This document shows positions 54,258 through 64,000 of a stretch of DNA of 64,000 nt, one piece after another. The DNA comes from Lepidonotus clava (Eukaryota; Annelida; Polychaeta; Phyllodocida; Polynoidae). Positions within the stretch are counted from its first letter, which is position 1, and the number at the start of each line of letters is the position of its first letter. Under the pieces are notes generated by a model that did not search any database, was not told the DNA's origin, and worked only from the letters and a program-made list of their open reading frames with translations. The translations under genes and the position numbers were made by a program. Where the stretch lies: positions 53,929,718 through 53,993,717 of the forward strand of contig OW387136.1 of assembly GCA_936440205.1 (NCBI GenBank), read 5' to 3'.

Positions 54258-57200
54258 ATGTCGGGTCAGATAAGTCGGAAGACGAAGAAGAAGGACTTCA
54301 CTTTGGAGGGAAAGAAAACACCGATATGGTAAGGCATTGAGTGGCATATTTTGTGAGGATGACAGTTGGTGTGTGTGTTATGATATGCATGTATGTGTAG
54401 TTTCGTAGAGTGTGATCAAGATTTGTAGCACCTGTTGAAAGTTGGGATGAGGGCGGCCACTGTCACTCACTGTCCCGGGCCGAGGCCAACCCGACTGTCA
54501 CTGACTCCTGGCCTGATGTGAAGGAGACGTTATCCATAGGTTGGATAAGCCACACCTGAATGACAGGATCAACACAGTAAACACGTTCCTGAAGTCCATG
54601 CAAACAGAAACCGTACTGTTTGTGGACCACAACCCAACGATAAGGAACCTGCCCAGTATCCTCAACAAAGGTGGCCTCCACATGAGGAACTGGGGAACAA
54701 AACTCGTGGCAAACAACCTGGCACTGGTGATTGGTGGGCAACAGAATGACCATAGCCACAGCACTCCCCAGACGGAAGCCAGCTGGTCAGTTCCAAAGAA
54801 CACAGCTACAGCCACAACCAAAGATGGAGCAACCAGCGAGGTGCTTGTCATCAGCAACAAGTTCTCCCCTCTGGCAGATGACATCCCAAAAGTGCAACAC
54901 ACAACCCCTGCGCAGGGTAAAACCCACCCTAGCAGTAACAGTCCTAGACCTGCAGGCCCAACACAGAAACCAAACAACAAGGATGCCCAGGAAGCTAACC
55001 CAAGGCAGGGCAGATCAGGCCAACGATGGCCTCGTAAGCAAAATAACCACAAACGGAAGCCGACAGGGCAGCCCCCAAGGTTCCAGCAGAAAGAGACTAC
55101 TGCAAAACCAATGCCCCCAACTCCGATGCTCCCAACACCTAAACAGCCGCTGCTCCCAACACCTAAACAGCCGCTGCTCCCAACACCTCAACAGCCGCTG
55201 CTCCCAACACCTAAACAGCCGCTGCTCCCAACACCTCAACAACAGCTGCCGCGACCAGACTACCTACCCAACACAGTCCACAACAGTAACTCTGACCTCC
55301 AGTCACTCCTGAGGGCCACACTCTCCTGTCTACAGGAGAATAATGCCAAGATCAACCCACTGGAGAAGGAAAGCAACAGGAAAGTAAATCCAGACCAGTA
55401 CCCACTGATGCATATGGCAGCTTACCCTTGGATGGCGGAAGGATTAACCCGACCAACTCAACACCAACCAGGACCATGGATGGGGCCTATTGTTAACACT
55501 CCAACTGCCTACAGGGCCCCCCAGCCACAAGTGCTCAGTCATTACACTCACCCCATCTGGCAGCCGCTAATGCCCAGAGTGTGGGGTCAGAGCCCATGGG
55601 GACACTTCTAAAAGGTACTCCTACACCGGTACCTCCCCATGGGCAGTTGGGAGTTACTATCACCTCCCAGCAGACCGATCAGGTGCTAACTAGTCAACAA
55701 AGAAAAAATCTATCAACAAACCCAGCCGAGGAAAAGGTGCTACAACCGAATCTCAAAACCTCCACTGACTGGACACAGAATGATATGATATATAAAGAAG
55801 CACCAACTGATGGCTACCCAGACGTCATAGAAGTACCCAAAACCTTTGTTGGGGATGCTGCTGACAATGATGAACTGATCACGCCAGAAGATATGCTTAA
55901 CATATCTGAAAACAGAAGTATAAGAATTTTAGGCCTAAATGTCTGTGGATTAGTATCCAAGCTTAATCTCAATGTGCTTGAAGATATTATATGTGATAAC
56001 TATGACATTATCTGCTTCTCTGAAACAAAACTAGACTTAATAGATGAGAATAACATAGACATTGAAGGCTTCAAACCATTTTACCACCATCGTAAAACAT
56101 ACTCTAGGAAATCTGGTGGAATTGCTACCTTTGTTAATTGTGACCTCTTACAAGATGTTGAGGTTATTGATCCTACCGATAATGAGTTTGTACAGTGGTT
56201 GAAAATCAAAGGAGCCATCTCAGGTAACGATCTTATACTGGGAGCAGTCTATATTCCCCCCGCAGACTCCCGCTATAGCACTGGAGAGGAATATGAAATA
56301 ATATTAAGGGATCTTGTCGATATCAAAACTAAAATTGAAAACTGTAAGGTATGCATGATAGGTGATTTTAATGCCAGGACAGGCTCCCTACCTGACTTCT
56401 TGGAGCCCAACGAATATCTATTGCATGCCACTGGTCTAGAAGATTACAAATATGACATATTCATAGATCAACATAACATAGAGAAACTAGATATTCCATT
56501 CCGTAGATTTAATGAAGATAGGGTCACAGACCAAAATGGTAAGAAGCTCGTTGAATTCTGTATTAGCACTGGCATGCTTATTGTTAACGGAAGAATGGGC
56601 AAGCCAACGTTGTCTGGCAAGGTGACTTGTAAAGGTGCCAGCACAGTCGACTACATGCTAGCTGACACTGAAGTCTTTAGCCACATAAATGATTTTGGGG
56701 TAGAAGCATTTGACAGATGTTTATCCGACATACACTGTCCCCTGTCTATAGAGCTGTTGTCAAGGAAACACTCCGAAAATGTAGCAACCGCTTGTACCAG
56801 GGGCCTGTCCCAAGACACACCTCCACACCCACAAGACACACTCCCACATCCAAACACACATGTACCACAAATTAAGTCTAAATGGGACTGTACTAAATGT
56901 GCAGCCTTCAAAGAGGTCCTCTCCAAAATTGACATTGACACAATGTTAAACAAGATAGACGATCTTCACCAGAAAGCCAATGAAATCACACAAACTGAGA
57001 TCGATGACATCACCAAATGCATAGAACACATATACCTGGAATCAGGAGAAAAGGCAGGGGTATCAACAATTCATCCCCCTCACCGCCCTAAAATACCGAA
57101 GCCCAAAGCTCAAACTAGAAAAACAAGTTACAAACCCTGGTTCAGCCATGCTTGTGCACAGAAGCGCAGGGATTTCTATACAGCCAAAAACAAGTACAAA

Positions 57201-60200
57201 AAGAATCCAAACACAGCAACTGAGAAAGAGATGAATCATACAAATAGAAGTTACAGGCAGACAATGAAACTAGCATATAAACATTATCATGAAGAACTAC
57301 ATGAAACACTGAGAAATACTAAAAGCACTAACCCAAAGGAATACTGGGACATCATTAACAGGGCTGGGGGGAAAAAGACCAAGATGGGAAAGATCCCAAT
57401 AGAATCCTTCGAGGAACACTTCAGAAACCTTAATGATGATACTAGTGGATTGCACATTGATGACCAGGACAACACTAAACCCGATGCCCACAATGACCTA
57501 CACTTTAACCGACCAATCTCTGAGAGGGAACTTAGCCTCTTAATCAAAAAGCTAAAAAATGGGAAAGCTGCAGGGTCTGACCAAATACTAAATGAATTCA
57601 TCAAACACAGTCCTCCTGGAATGCACAAGCTCATCTGTAACTATTTTAACCTTGTTCTAGACACAGGTAAGGTCCCTAACAGTTGGAGCGTTGGACTTAT
57701 CATCCCAATCTACAAGAACAAGGGAGATGTAAACGACCCTGATAACTATAGAGGAATCACCCTACTTAGCTGTATGGGCAAATTATTTACGATGGTCCTC
57801 AACAATAGGCTCAGCATTTATTTACAAGAAAGCAAACTTTTAGGGGAGGAGCAGACAGGGTTCAGAGAGGGCTACTCCACACTAGACCACATGTTCTCCT
57901 TAAACTGTATAATTGATCTCGCCCTCGCCCAAAAAAAGAAACTTTACTGCGCATTCATAGATTACCGCAAGGCCTTTGACACAGTTAATCGCTCATCTCT
58001 GTGGCTCAAGCTACTCAATCACAACATCAAAGGTAAAATTCTCACAGTAATACAAAACCTATACCAATCAGCTAAATCATGTGTGAGACTCAATGGGAAT
58101 GTTTCGAACCTTTTCAGCTGTAATATGGGAGTTAGGCAGGGAGAGAATCTCTCACCCCTACTTTTTGCCATCTACCTGAATGATCTAGAAGCGCATTTCA
58201 AAGCAAACTGCCATGGGATTGTTCACTCAGTTAGCGACAGAAACAATGAGGGGGAGGTCCTACTGAAACTATTCTCACTTTTGTACGCCGACGACACTAT
58301 ACTCATGAGCGAATCAGAACATGACTTACAGAATATGCTCAACATTTTGCACATATACTGTCAGCAATGGCAACTCACAGTAAACACAAGTAAAACAAAA
58401 GTCGTGGTATTTTCAAGGGGTAAGATCAGGAACATCCCAAAGCTACTGTATGGGGAAGAATATCTGGAAGTCCAGTTTTCATACAGCTATCTGGGTGTAC
58501 TTTTCAATTATAATGGTGGGTATAATAATGCAATGAAAAAACAGGTATCACAGGCCAAGCGGGCGCTATTCGCACTACTTGCCAAGGCCCGAAAACTGCA
58601 GCTACCACTGGACCTGCAGTGCCACCTCTTTGACTCATGTATCGTACCAATCTTGTTATATGGTTGCGAGGTCTGGGGATTCTCTAATTTGATTGAAATT
58701 GAGAAGGTCCAGACCTACTTTTGTAAATATGTACTGCATCTAAGCCCCTCAACTGCTAACTGTGTTGCCTTAGGCGAACTTGGACGCACTAGGCTAGATT
58801 GCATAGTGAAACAAAGGATGGTAAACTTCTGGTCGCGACTTGTCTCTAGTAAAACCAGTAAAATCTCTAGCATTTTATTTGCAGTTATAAATGAGAAAAC
58901 TGCCAGTGGCCCATTCACTTCAAAGTGGCTAGACAAAATTGTTAATATCTTTAATGAATGTGGTCTTACTTATGTTTTGCACACCCCACCTGATCATGTT
59001 AACCACAGATACATCAAAGCAGCAGTCAAGGATCGTATCTTGCTCATGGAAAAACAAAACTGGCACAGCTCAATAATGGAATCAAGCCACTGTGTGAATT
59101 ACAGAATATTTAAAAGTGACCTAAAGATAGATAAATATCTCACGCTACTCAGCCAAAGAGAAGCAGTAGACCTCTGTAAATATAGATGTGGGAACCATCG
59201 TTTACCCATTGTGCTGGGTAGGTACAATGGGATTGATAGATGCGAAAGGCTCTGCAAGCTATGCAACAGTAACTCTATTGGAGATGAGTTTCATTACATT
59301 TTCAATTGCCCTGCATTTACCGTAGAGAGATCTACCTACATTGTCACAAAACTGCTGATACGCCCTAATGCCCTTAGTATGGAAAAACTTTTTACAACTG
59401 AAGATTTGAAAGCAGCAACTAAACTCTCTAAATTCTGCCGGATTATCATGGACCGATGTAAACATGATACAGCCTCAGGGCCCCCCCACAAAGGGAAAGT
59501 GGGCAGAAAGCGTACATTTCCTCCAAAAGACAATACACAGAAGCCACCCAAACAGACATACAGACCTTTGAGAGCCAAGCAAACCACCAAAACAAAATGC
59601 ACTAGATCTATCGGTTCTCTCACGCAAAACAGAAAACAATCACGGAGCCACTTAAAAGGGAAAACGAAAGCCACTCTATAAATTGCATTATTGTATGTAT
59701 ACTCATAACAAAACAATGTGACTTGATAAAAAATAGGAAATGCATCCCCATGTAAATATGTTAATATGTTGCTACCCTGTATGTTCATCAGCGACCTTAC
59801 GCAAGGGACCTAGTCAAACATAGATACACTCATCTATTAGGTGCTGTCCCACTCTAGGTGCTCCCTATTTATTTTTGATACGTATCCATAAGATAAGTAA
59901 GCATTGCAATATGGACCTCAGACCATAACAGCAAGTGAACATGCAGTGCTGCCTCCTGACTGGTTATTGTGTTACTAGTACTGTTGAGTTGTAAGTTAGT
60001 TTAGTATTCTCATTAGCATTTGTTCAGAAAACTCATCCTAGTCAACACCTCAATGTATCTCAAAATGTTATTTTTGTATTTGTATCTTGTACTTGTAAAA
60101 ACCTTGTATATTCCTTTGCCCTGATGGGTTGTGAATAAAGTATTCGTAAAGTCGTTGGGTCCTTTCACGGTGACCTGAAGGCGCCAAATAATAGCAATTA

Positions 60201-63200
60201 AAACTATTAAAGCTACACACCTTTGTGTGACCGTTCATAATAGCCAGTGGCGGATACAAGAGGGGGGGGGGGGGATTGCGGGATTTAAAAAAAAAAATTT
60301 TTTGATTTTTATTTATTGTAGATCTAGAGGGCGGATCAATAAAAATTAAGTTATTTTTGCTAACGTTTACTTTAGCCCTAGTTGGCTGCAAGAAACGGCT
60401 CATTTTCTTGAGCTTTTGGTTAGGACTAAGGACTTTCGTGTGGTTTGAGTTTAGGTTAATATTTTAATCATTTCTTTCAAAGTCAGGTTGTAGGCCTACA
60501 TATCATCTGTCATATGAACAGAAAGGGGATTATCTGTAGATCTAGATTTTGAGCTAGACTGTTGTTATTTATCGTTGTTTAATTCCAAGGATGTTTCGTT
60601 GCTAAAGTTCGTATTTGATAATATCCCATATCAGGGCGTCTCACCGTTATTAGACTGCGTGGTGTTTTAACGCTTATCATTTATATTTTACTTATTCGAA
60701 GATATCAATAAATGTTCGTTATGCTGAAGTAAAGGGGAGTTCTTCGTTATCAATCATCGAATTAGCTAGCTTAGTCCAGGTAGATCTTCATCCTGGATAA
60801 TAGATCGTTCCTTAGTGGTAGAGATTCTAAGTAAAGGGGCTCAGACCTATACAAAGAACACGCGCTTGGCAAGAGGTAAGTTTATTATATCCATGTAGAC
60901 ATTCTGAAGATACAAGTAGAGCAGAGTAGCCAGTTTTCGCGCACTAAGGCCAGAAAATTGTATTATGAGATAAAATTCAATGAAAATTTCAAACCTGTTG
61001 AACTTTTTCCAACTACACTACGTGAAATAAAGTCAGTTAACTTTATTATATAAAAAATATGAAAAATCTGGAATATTTCTTAAATAACCTACAACCTTAC
61101 TTTTAGGGGTTCTGTAGCCAGTTTTCGCGCACTGCAGCCTATTTTCGCGCATCCTGTAGCCAGTTTTCGCGCATTTTGACATATTTTGTATCAAAAATAT
61201 TGAAAATATTGAAAATTCTAAAAAAAAACAATGAAGGACATTTAAGGACAATGTTTCCCATCAATATACGCCCTGGAATAGCCATTGGCTATCTATATGA
61301 TTCATAGAATGGACTTCATGAATGCCATGTAGTCTCAGAAAACTTGAGATAAGATCAAATGTGTGTTAGGTAAAGAATACGCATTTTTATGCATTTTTCA
61401 GACAGTGTAACAGAAGCATTAAATCCTTTCATACAAGACAAAACGTAATATTGATCAATTCTTGGGTTTTTATAATTTCAGGGATACGTATTTGTGGTGA
61501 ATGGCACACTATTTAAGATGATTTTCATATTTTGATGAATAAAGAGAGTAAAAATCGGAAATTTCGGAAAAATATCAGCAAACAATGCGCAAAAACTGGC
61601 AACAGCCTAATTTTGGGTATTCAGTTTTCACGCAGGGGTCTATTATCTAAAATAGGGATCAAATCCAAAGTTTATGATATCTAAATGATAAGATATCACT
61701 TTAAACTAATATCAGTAATAATAATTCTATTCTAGTACGATTTTTTATGTAAAAAGTAATCATATCATAATTATTTCAGAAAATTTAATTTTTTTAAGGG
61801 TGCTGCCATGATCTCAAATAACAGGGAATCAGAAGTACATTTTTGCTTGTAAAACGCATAAATATTCATGAAATATCATACAAAATCTCATATTTATTAC
61901 ATATCAACTTATTTTGACATCTGGGAGTAGAAAATTGTTTTTCTGATACCTATGGGAAAAAATGCGTCCATAAAATGCGTAAAATGCGCGAAAACTAGCA
62001 ATGTGCGAAAACTGGCAACCCTACTCTATATAGTCCTTCCATCTATACAATACATTCCATCCATCTCACAATGCTAACACATCAGTAACGTTCCTACCAG
62101 GTATAGCTATGGTTAAGCTTCCCCATTCGTAAGGTATATACACTCTGTAACTGTTGAGAGAGTCACTTTCCGTCTACCTGTGTCGGAGACCATTGGTAGG
62201 ATCTCCGTCACGTCCAGTACATCGTCCGTAAGGCTAAGCCTAAGCTGTCCCAATCCCTACTATCACCTAATCGTAGTGGTTACTACCATCTCAGTACTAC
62301 CCGTCTTGATCCGTATGTTAGACTATTGCTCTCATGTGTTCTGATCGAACTCTATCTTGGTCTGCTCGTCCATCTCAAGTCTCATACCGCTTATATAGCG
62401 ACAGCCAAAGGCTTGGCGCTATACCCATATACTATAACACCTATAACAGGTATTCCCTCTATCTTTCATACTTCTCATTCTTACCTACATCGACTAATTC
62501 TATTTCTAACTATGCACAAACTATTGTAAACGGCAAGGCCCGTTATCCACAGTGTTCTTCAGCTAGGTATTCTAATTCATAACGTTCCCATACAGGTTTT
62601 CCATTGCACGAGTGTCCCTTCCCGTACCTGTGCGTACCTGCAGGAGGGTGAACCCACCCAGTTACAGCCTTTTACGCCTGACGGCGTTATTATTCGCCCA
62701 TACATTCTACCTAAGCCACGACACAGTGGCGCCGCCTGGTGCCAAGCACACGTATCAGCGTTACATGTTTCACTATGAACCCTTGCCAGTACTAACGGAT
62801 TTACAATACTTACTACCAATTCCTAAAGTCTATAATAATTCTTTTGCACTGGACTTCAGTGCAATTTAATTTTTTTATGTAGATATACCTTGATTTACTC
62901 ATTTAGTGTCTCTGCATCCGGTAAAATATATAGATCTAACTTCTTCAGATTTAATTTTGTCTTATCATCCTCTTTAGGACCAAGCCCGGTAACTTTACGA
63001 ACTCGGAGCTAACCATCACTCCCAAGAAAAAGTCGTCCCACTCACTGACCTCCAGCCGGTCCCACCGCCACGCCCAGCGCCCCCTGACCACACCCTCCGG
63101 AACTGACCTTGACGGTTACCTTGGCAGCAGCGTCAACATGTCCGACTCCCTGTACCGGAAGAGTGTCACCTTCGATGGCGATGCTCTGAGGGACACCCTC

Positions 63201-63822
63201 CAAACAGAGGTGGATCAGAAGTACGCGGAGGTTCTGACAGGGACAGGTTTCAAGGAGCTGAATGATTCCGGGGTGGGGTCGATGAACGGGACGCTGTATT
63301 CGTCCATGAACGGGATGATTCGTTCTTCCCCCATCACGGCCCCACCACCACCAGCAAACGACATGCCCTGGTTCACAAGGCGCTACCACCACTCCGCAGT
63401 ACCAGGCATCTCCACTGGGAGCGCCACTAGCCCCGACCCCCCGCTGGGCTCGCTGGGTGTCGCCCTAGCCTCCTCCGTTAACGTCCTCCCATCCTCAGAC
63501 AGTCAAGAGACTCTGGCCACCCTGGCCAGGGACTTCTTCCCAGTCACCCTAAACGCCGCCACCTTCGCCAAGAGCATCGACACCCCAGTCCTCACCCACC
63601 TCCCCAGCTCCACCCACACCGCCCGCGGACTGCCCGGTCCTAGCTCCACCTCGTTGTCGTGGAAACCACCAAAGCGGTCGCGGTCACCAAGGAGGGTAGC
63701 CAAGGAGGCGTGGGGTGCAGGGAGTAGTGGTAACCCTTCCTCCAGTACCGTGAGTCCTCCCGGGCTGGCCTCCCAGTCCCTGGAGAAGATGTACCTGCGC
63801 TCCACAGAGGCCCCGGCCACAG
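54258..63822 (+). CDS. Unidentified Ser/Pro-rich basic protein, first two coding exons (continues past window)
   Basis: Exon 1 is 54258-54328 (MSGQISRKTKKKDFTLEGKK, then TPI), donor gtaagg, phase 2. Exon 2 is 62978-63822 after the acceptor tcctctttag; joining gives W-T-K-P, and the frame stays open for 845 bases to the donor gtaggt in phase 1. Visible features are a basic N-terminus, KKKSSHSLTSSRSHRHAQR, many Ser-Pro and Thr-Pro sites, a Pro run (APPPPAND) and PPKRSRSPRRV, a possible nuclear signal. It appears mostly disordered, with no enzyme motif. It shares a promoter with NUDC. The 8.6-kb intron between the exons holds a LINE and a TIR element. The family was not recognised. Confidence 0.75.
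54541..55611 (+). CDS. LINE ORF1 protein
   Basis: An open frame of 356 codons beginning at a TTG (first residues LDKPHLNDRINTVNTFLKS); the true start was not seen, so it may be cut short. The product is Gln/Pro/Thr-rich with no zinc knuckle recognised. A 27-bp tandem repeat at about 55132-55240 encodes repeated LLPTPKQP units. ORF1 proteins of LINEs bind the element RNA; here this is inferred from position only. Confidence 0.7.
   Translation: MDKPHLNDRINTVNTFLKSMQTETVLFVDHNPTIRNLPSILNKGGLHMRNWGTKLVANNLALVIGGQQNDHSHSTPQTEASWSVPKNTATATTKDGATSEVLVISNKFSPLADDIPKVQHTTPAQGKTHPSSNSPRPAGPTQKPNNKDAQEANPRQGRSGQRWPRKQNNHKRKPTGQPPRFQQKETTAKPMPPTPMLPTPKQPLLPTPKQPLLPTPQQPLLPTPKQPLLPTPQQQLPRPDYLPNTVHNSNSDLQSLLRATLSCLQENNAKINPLEKESNRKVNPDQYPLMHMAAYPWMAEGLTRPTQHQPGPWMGPIVNTPTAYRAPQPQVLSHYTHPIWQPLMPRVWGQSPWGHF
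55581..59681 (+). CDS. LINE ORF2: endonuclease and reverse transcriptase
   Basis: The frame of 1,366 codons is unbroken. Residues about 112-390 form the APE-like endonuclease: ILGLNVCGL, CFSETKLD, GAVYIPPADSRY, MIGDFNARTG and LSDIHCPL, with the expected acidic and His residues. Residues about 640-980 form the reverse transcriptase: DPDNYRGITLLSCMGKLFT, GFREGYSTLDH, AFIDYRKAFDTVNR, GVRQGENLSPLLFAIYLNDL and the catalytic LLYADDTIL at about residue 900. Near residue 1,220 a CKLCNSNSIGDEFHYIFNC block gives a CxxC-H-C cluster. Reverse transcription primed at a nicked target is the family function. No disabling change was seen. Confidence 0.93.
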   Translation: MGSEPMGTLLKGTPTPVPPHGQLGVTITSQQTDQVLTSQQRKNLSTNPAEEKVLQPNLKTSTDWTQNDMIYKEAPTDGYPDVIEVPKTFVGDAADNDELITPEDMLNISENRSIRILGLNVCGLVSKLNLNVLEDIICDNYDIICFSETKLDLIDENNIDIEGFKPFYHHRKTYSRKSGGIATFVNCDLLQDVEVIDPTDNEFVQWLKIKGAISGNDLILGAVYIPPADSRYSTGEEYEIILRDLVDIKTKIENCKVCMIGDFNARTGSLPDFLEPNEYLLHATGLEDYKYDIFIDQHNIEKLDIPFRRFNEDRVTDQNGKKLVEFCISTGMLIVNGRMGKPTLSGKVTCKGASTVDYMLADTEVFSHINDFGVEAFDRCLSDIHCPLSIELLSRKHSENVATACTRGLSQDTPPHPQDTLPHPNTHVPQIKSKWDCTKCAAFKEVLSKIDIDTMLNKIDDLHQKANEITQTEIDDITKCIEHIYLESGEKAGVSTIHPPHRPKIPKPKAQTRKTSYKPWFSHACAQKRRDFYTAKNKYKKNPNTATEKEMNHTNRSYRQTMKLAYKHYHEELHETLRNTKSTNPKEYWDIINRAGGKKTKMGKIPIESFEEHFRNLNDDTSGLHIDDQDNTKPDAHNDLHFNRPISERELSLLIKKLKNGKAAGSDQILNEFIKHSPPGMHKLICNYFNLVLDTGKVPNSWSVGLIIPIYKNKGDVNDPDNYRGITLLSCMGKLFTMVLNNRLSIYLQESKLLGEEQTGFREGYSTLDHMFSLNCIIDLALAQKKKLYCAFIDYRKAFDTVNRSSLWLKLLNHNIKGKILTVIQNLYQSAKSCVRLNGNVSNLFSCNMGVRQGENLSPLLFAIYLNDLEAHFKANCHGIVHSVSDRNNEGEVLLKLFSLLYADDTILMSESEHDLQNMLNILHIYCQQWQLTVNTSKTKVVVFSRGKIRNIPKLLYGEEYLEVQFSYSYLGVLFNYNGGYNNAMKKQVSQAKRALFALLAKARKLQLPLDLQCHLFDSCIVPILLYGCEVWGFSNLIEIEKVQTYFCKYVLHLSPSTANCVALGELGRTRLDCIVKQRMVNFWSRLVSSKTSKISSILFAVINEKTASGPFTSKWLDKIVNIFNECGLTYVLHTPPDHVNHRYIKAAVKDRILLMEKQNWHSSIMESSHCVNYRIFKSDLKIDKYLTLLSQREAVDLCKYRCGNHRLPIVLGRYNGIDRCERLCKLCNSNSIGDEFHYIFNCPAFTVERSTYIVTKLLIRPNALSMEKLFTTEDLKAATKLSKFCRIIMDRCKHDTASGPPHKGKVGRKRTFPPKDNTQKPPKQTYRPLRAKQTTKTKCTRSIGSLTQNRKQSRSHLKGKTKATL
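60151..60922. other. Intron sequence with a TIR-end fragment
   Basis: CAGTGGCGGATACAAG at 60,245, followed by a G run, is the left end of a CAGTGGCGGATCCAG-type element; its right end is missing. The rest is A/T-rich with no supported feature. AATAAATGTTCG near 60,708 could be an old terminator. Confidence 0.4.
60923..62026. mobile_element. 1.1-kb TIR element with CCAGTTTTCGCGCA repeats
   Basis: The ends are AGAGTAGCCAGTTTTCGCGC and, reversed, AGAGTAGGGTTGCCAGTTTT. The motif CCAGTTTTCGCGCA recurs inside both ends (61,110-61,170 and 61,985-62,015). No transposase frame. It is non-autonomous and lies in the first intron of the gene at 54258. Confidence 0.6.
62027..62977. other. Intron sequence, unassigned
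   Basis: The first part is pyrimidine-rich with many TACC/CTAT steps and short overlapping open frames without splice support. It looks different from the surrounding A/T-rich intron and could be part of an unrecognised old repeat. Confidence 0.3.
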
Positions 63823-64000
63823 GTAGGTACCATGAATTATTGAATAATTCACTTTATTACCAGGACAAATGCAATATGCTACTAATTCATAGAAATATCT
63901 TGGTGACACGTCCTATGATAACTAATTATTAATGTAGAGTAAAGGAGTGACATGTCAACGTCTCTGAGATTTCCAGAAAATGTTATTGTTTCAAGATTAA

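Larger units (their letters stand above)
54480..60150 (+). mobile_element. APE-type LINE with both ORFs open, in an intron
   Basis: ORF1 lies within 54541-55611 and ORF2 within 55581-59681 (first ATG at 55596), in different frames with a short overlap. A 3' UTR follows, with AATAAA at 60134, and similarity ends near 60,150. The 5' limit is unclear: upstream of about 54,517 the ORF1 frame is closed, so the element may be 5'-truncated. It lies in the same direction as its host gene. Motifs place it among endonuclease-reverse transcriptase LINEs of the Jockey/CR1/L2 assemblage; the exact clade was not decided. Confidence 0.88.

Noticed and set aside
54498-55242. Minus-strand open frames opposite LINE ORF1
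   Set aside because: They are shadows of the ORF1 coding sequence and its 27-bp tandem repeat.
62027-62880. A possible retroelement piece, suggested by odd pyrimidine-rich composition
   Set aside because: No ends, duplications or protein motifs were found, so it is left unassigned.

Overview
The window looks like a piece of an invertebrate deuterostome nuclear genome, most likely a lancelet (Branchiostoma). The evidence is intron-rich genes with GT-AG borders, a NUDC orthologue, a CARD-NACHT immune receptor gene, an APE-type LINE, a Penelope-like fragment and many short terminal-inverted-repeat (TIR) elements. No codon-usage or database test was possible, so the organism call is an inference.

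Layout. Position 1-790 (-) holds a Penelope-like reverse transcriptase fragment that runs off the left edge. Position 1.16-12.66 kb (-) holds one NLR-type gene: three CARD domains, each split over two exons, then a linker exon, a single large NACHT exon and four single-exon modules of about 120-140 residues. Intron phases agree at every junction I could test. A 1,027-bp solo LTR with a 4-bp target duplication sits inside the first CARD, and the third CARD has an in-frame stop, so this copy may be inactive or polymorphic. Position 12.7-24.6 kb is gene-poor and full of TIR elements, including a foldback element with inverted tandem-repeat arms and one element nested in another. Position 24.66-26.05 kb (+) holds the last three exons of an unidentified single-pass membrane protein, bracketed by two inverted copies of one TIR element. 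Position 26.1-30.9 kb holds more TIR elements and a tRNA-derived SINE with a 14-bp target duplication.

Position 30.99-46.01 kb (+) is a complete eight-exon gene for a 330-residue phytanoyl-CoA dioxygenase-family enzyme. Its first intron is mostly an 8.9-kb array of 84 copies of a 106-bp unit that contains the 3' end of exon 1 and its splice donor. Smaller arrays do the same with the end of exon 2 and the start of exon 5. Position 46.7-54.09 kb (-) is a complete ten-exon NUDC gene (339 residues), and it too has an array built from the 5' edge of an exon (exon 7). NUDC shares a 167-bp bidirectional promoter with a + strand gene that starts at 54,258. That gene's 8.6-kb first intron holds a LINE with an unbroken 1,366-codon ORF2 and a 1.1-kb TIR element. 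Its second exon is at 62,978-63,822, and the gene continues past the window.

The most unusual signal is the repeated growth of tandem arrays across exon-intron borders: four arrays in two neighbouring genes. In the two donor-side arrays the exonic part of each unit is a multiple of three and keeps the reading phase.
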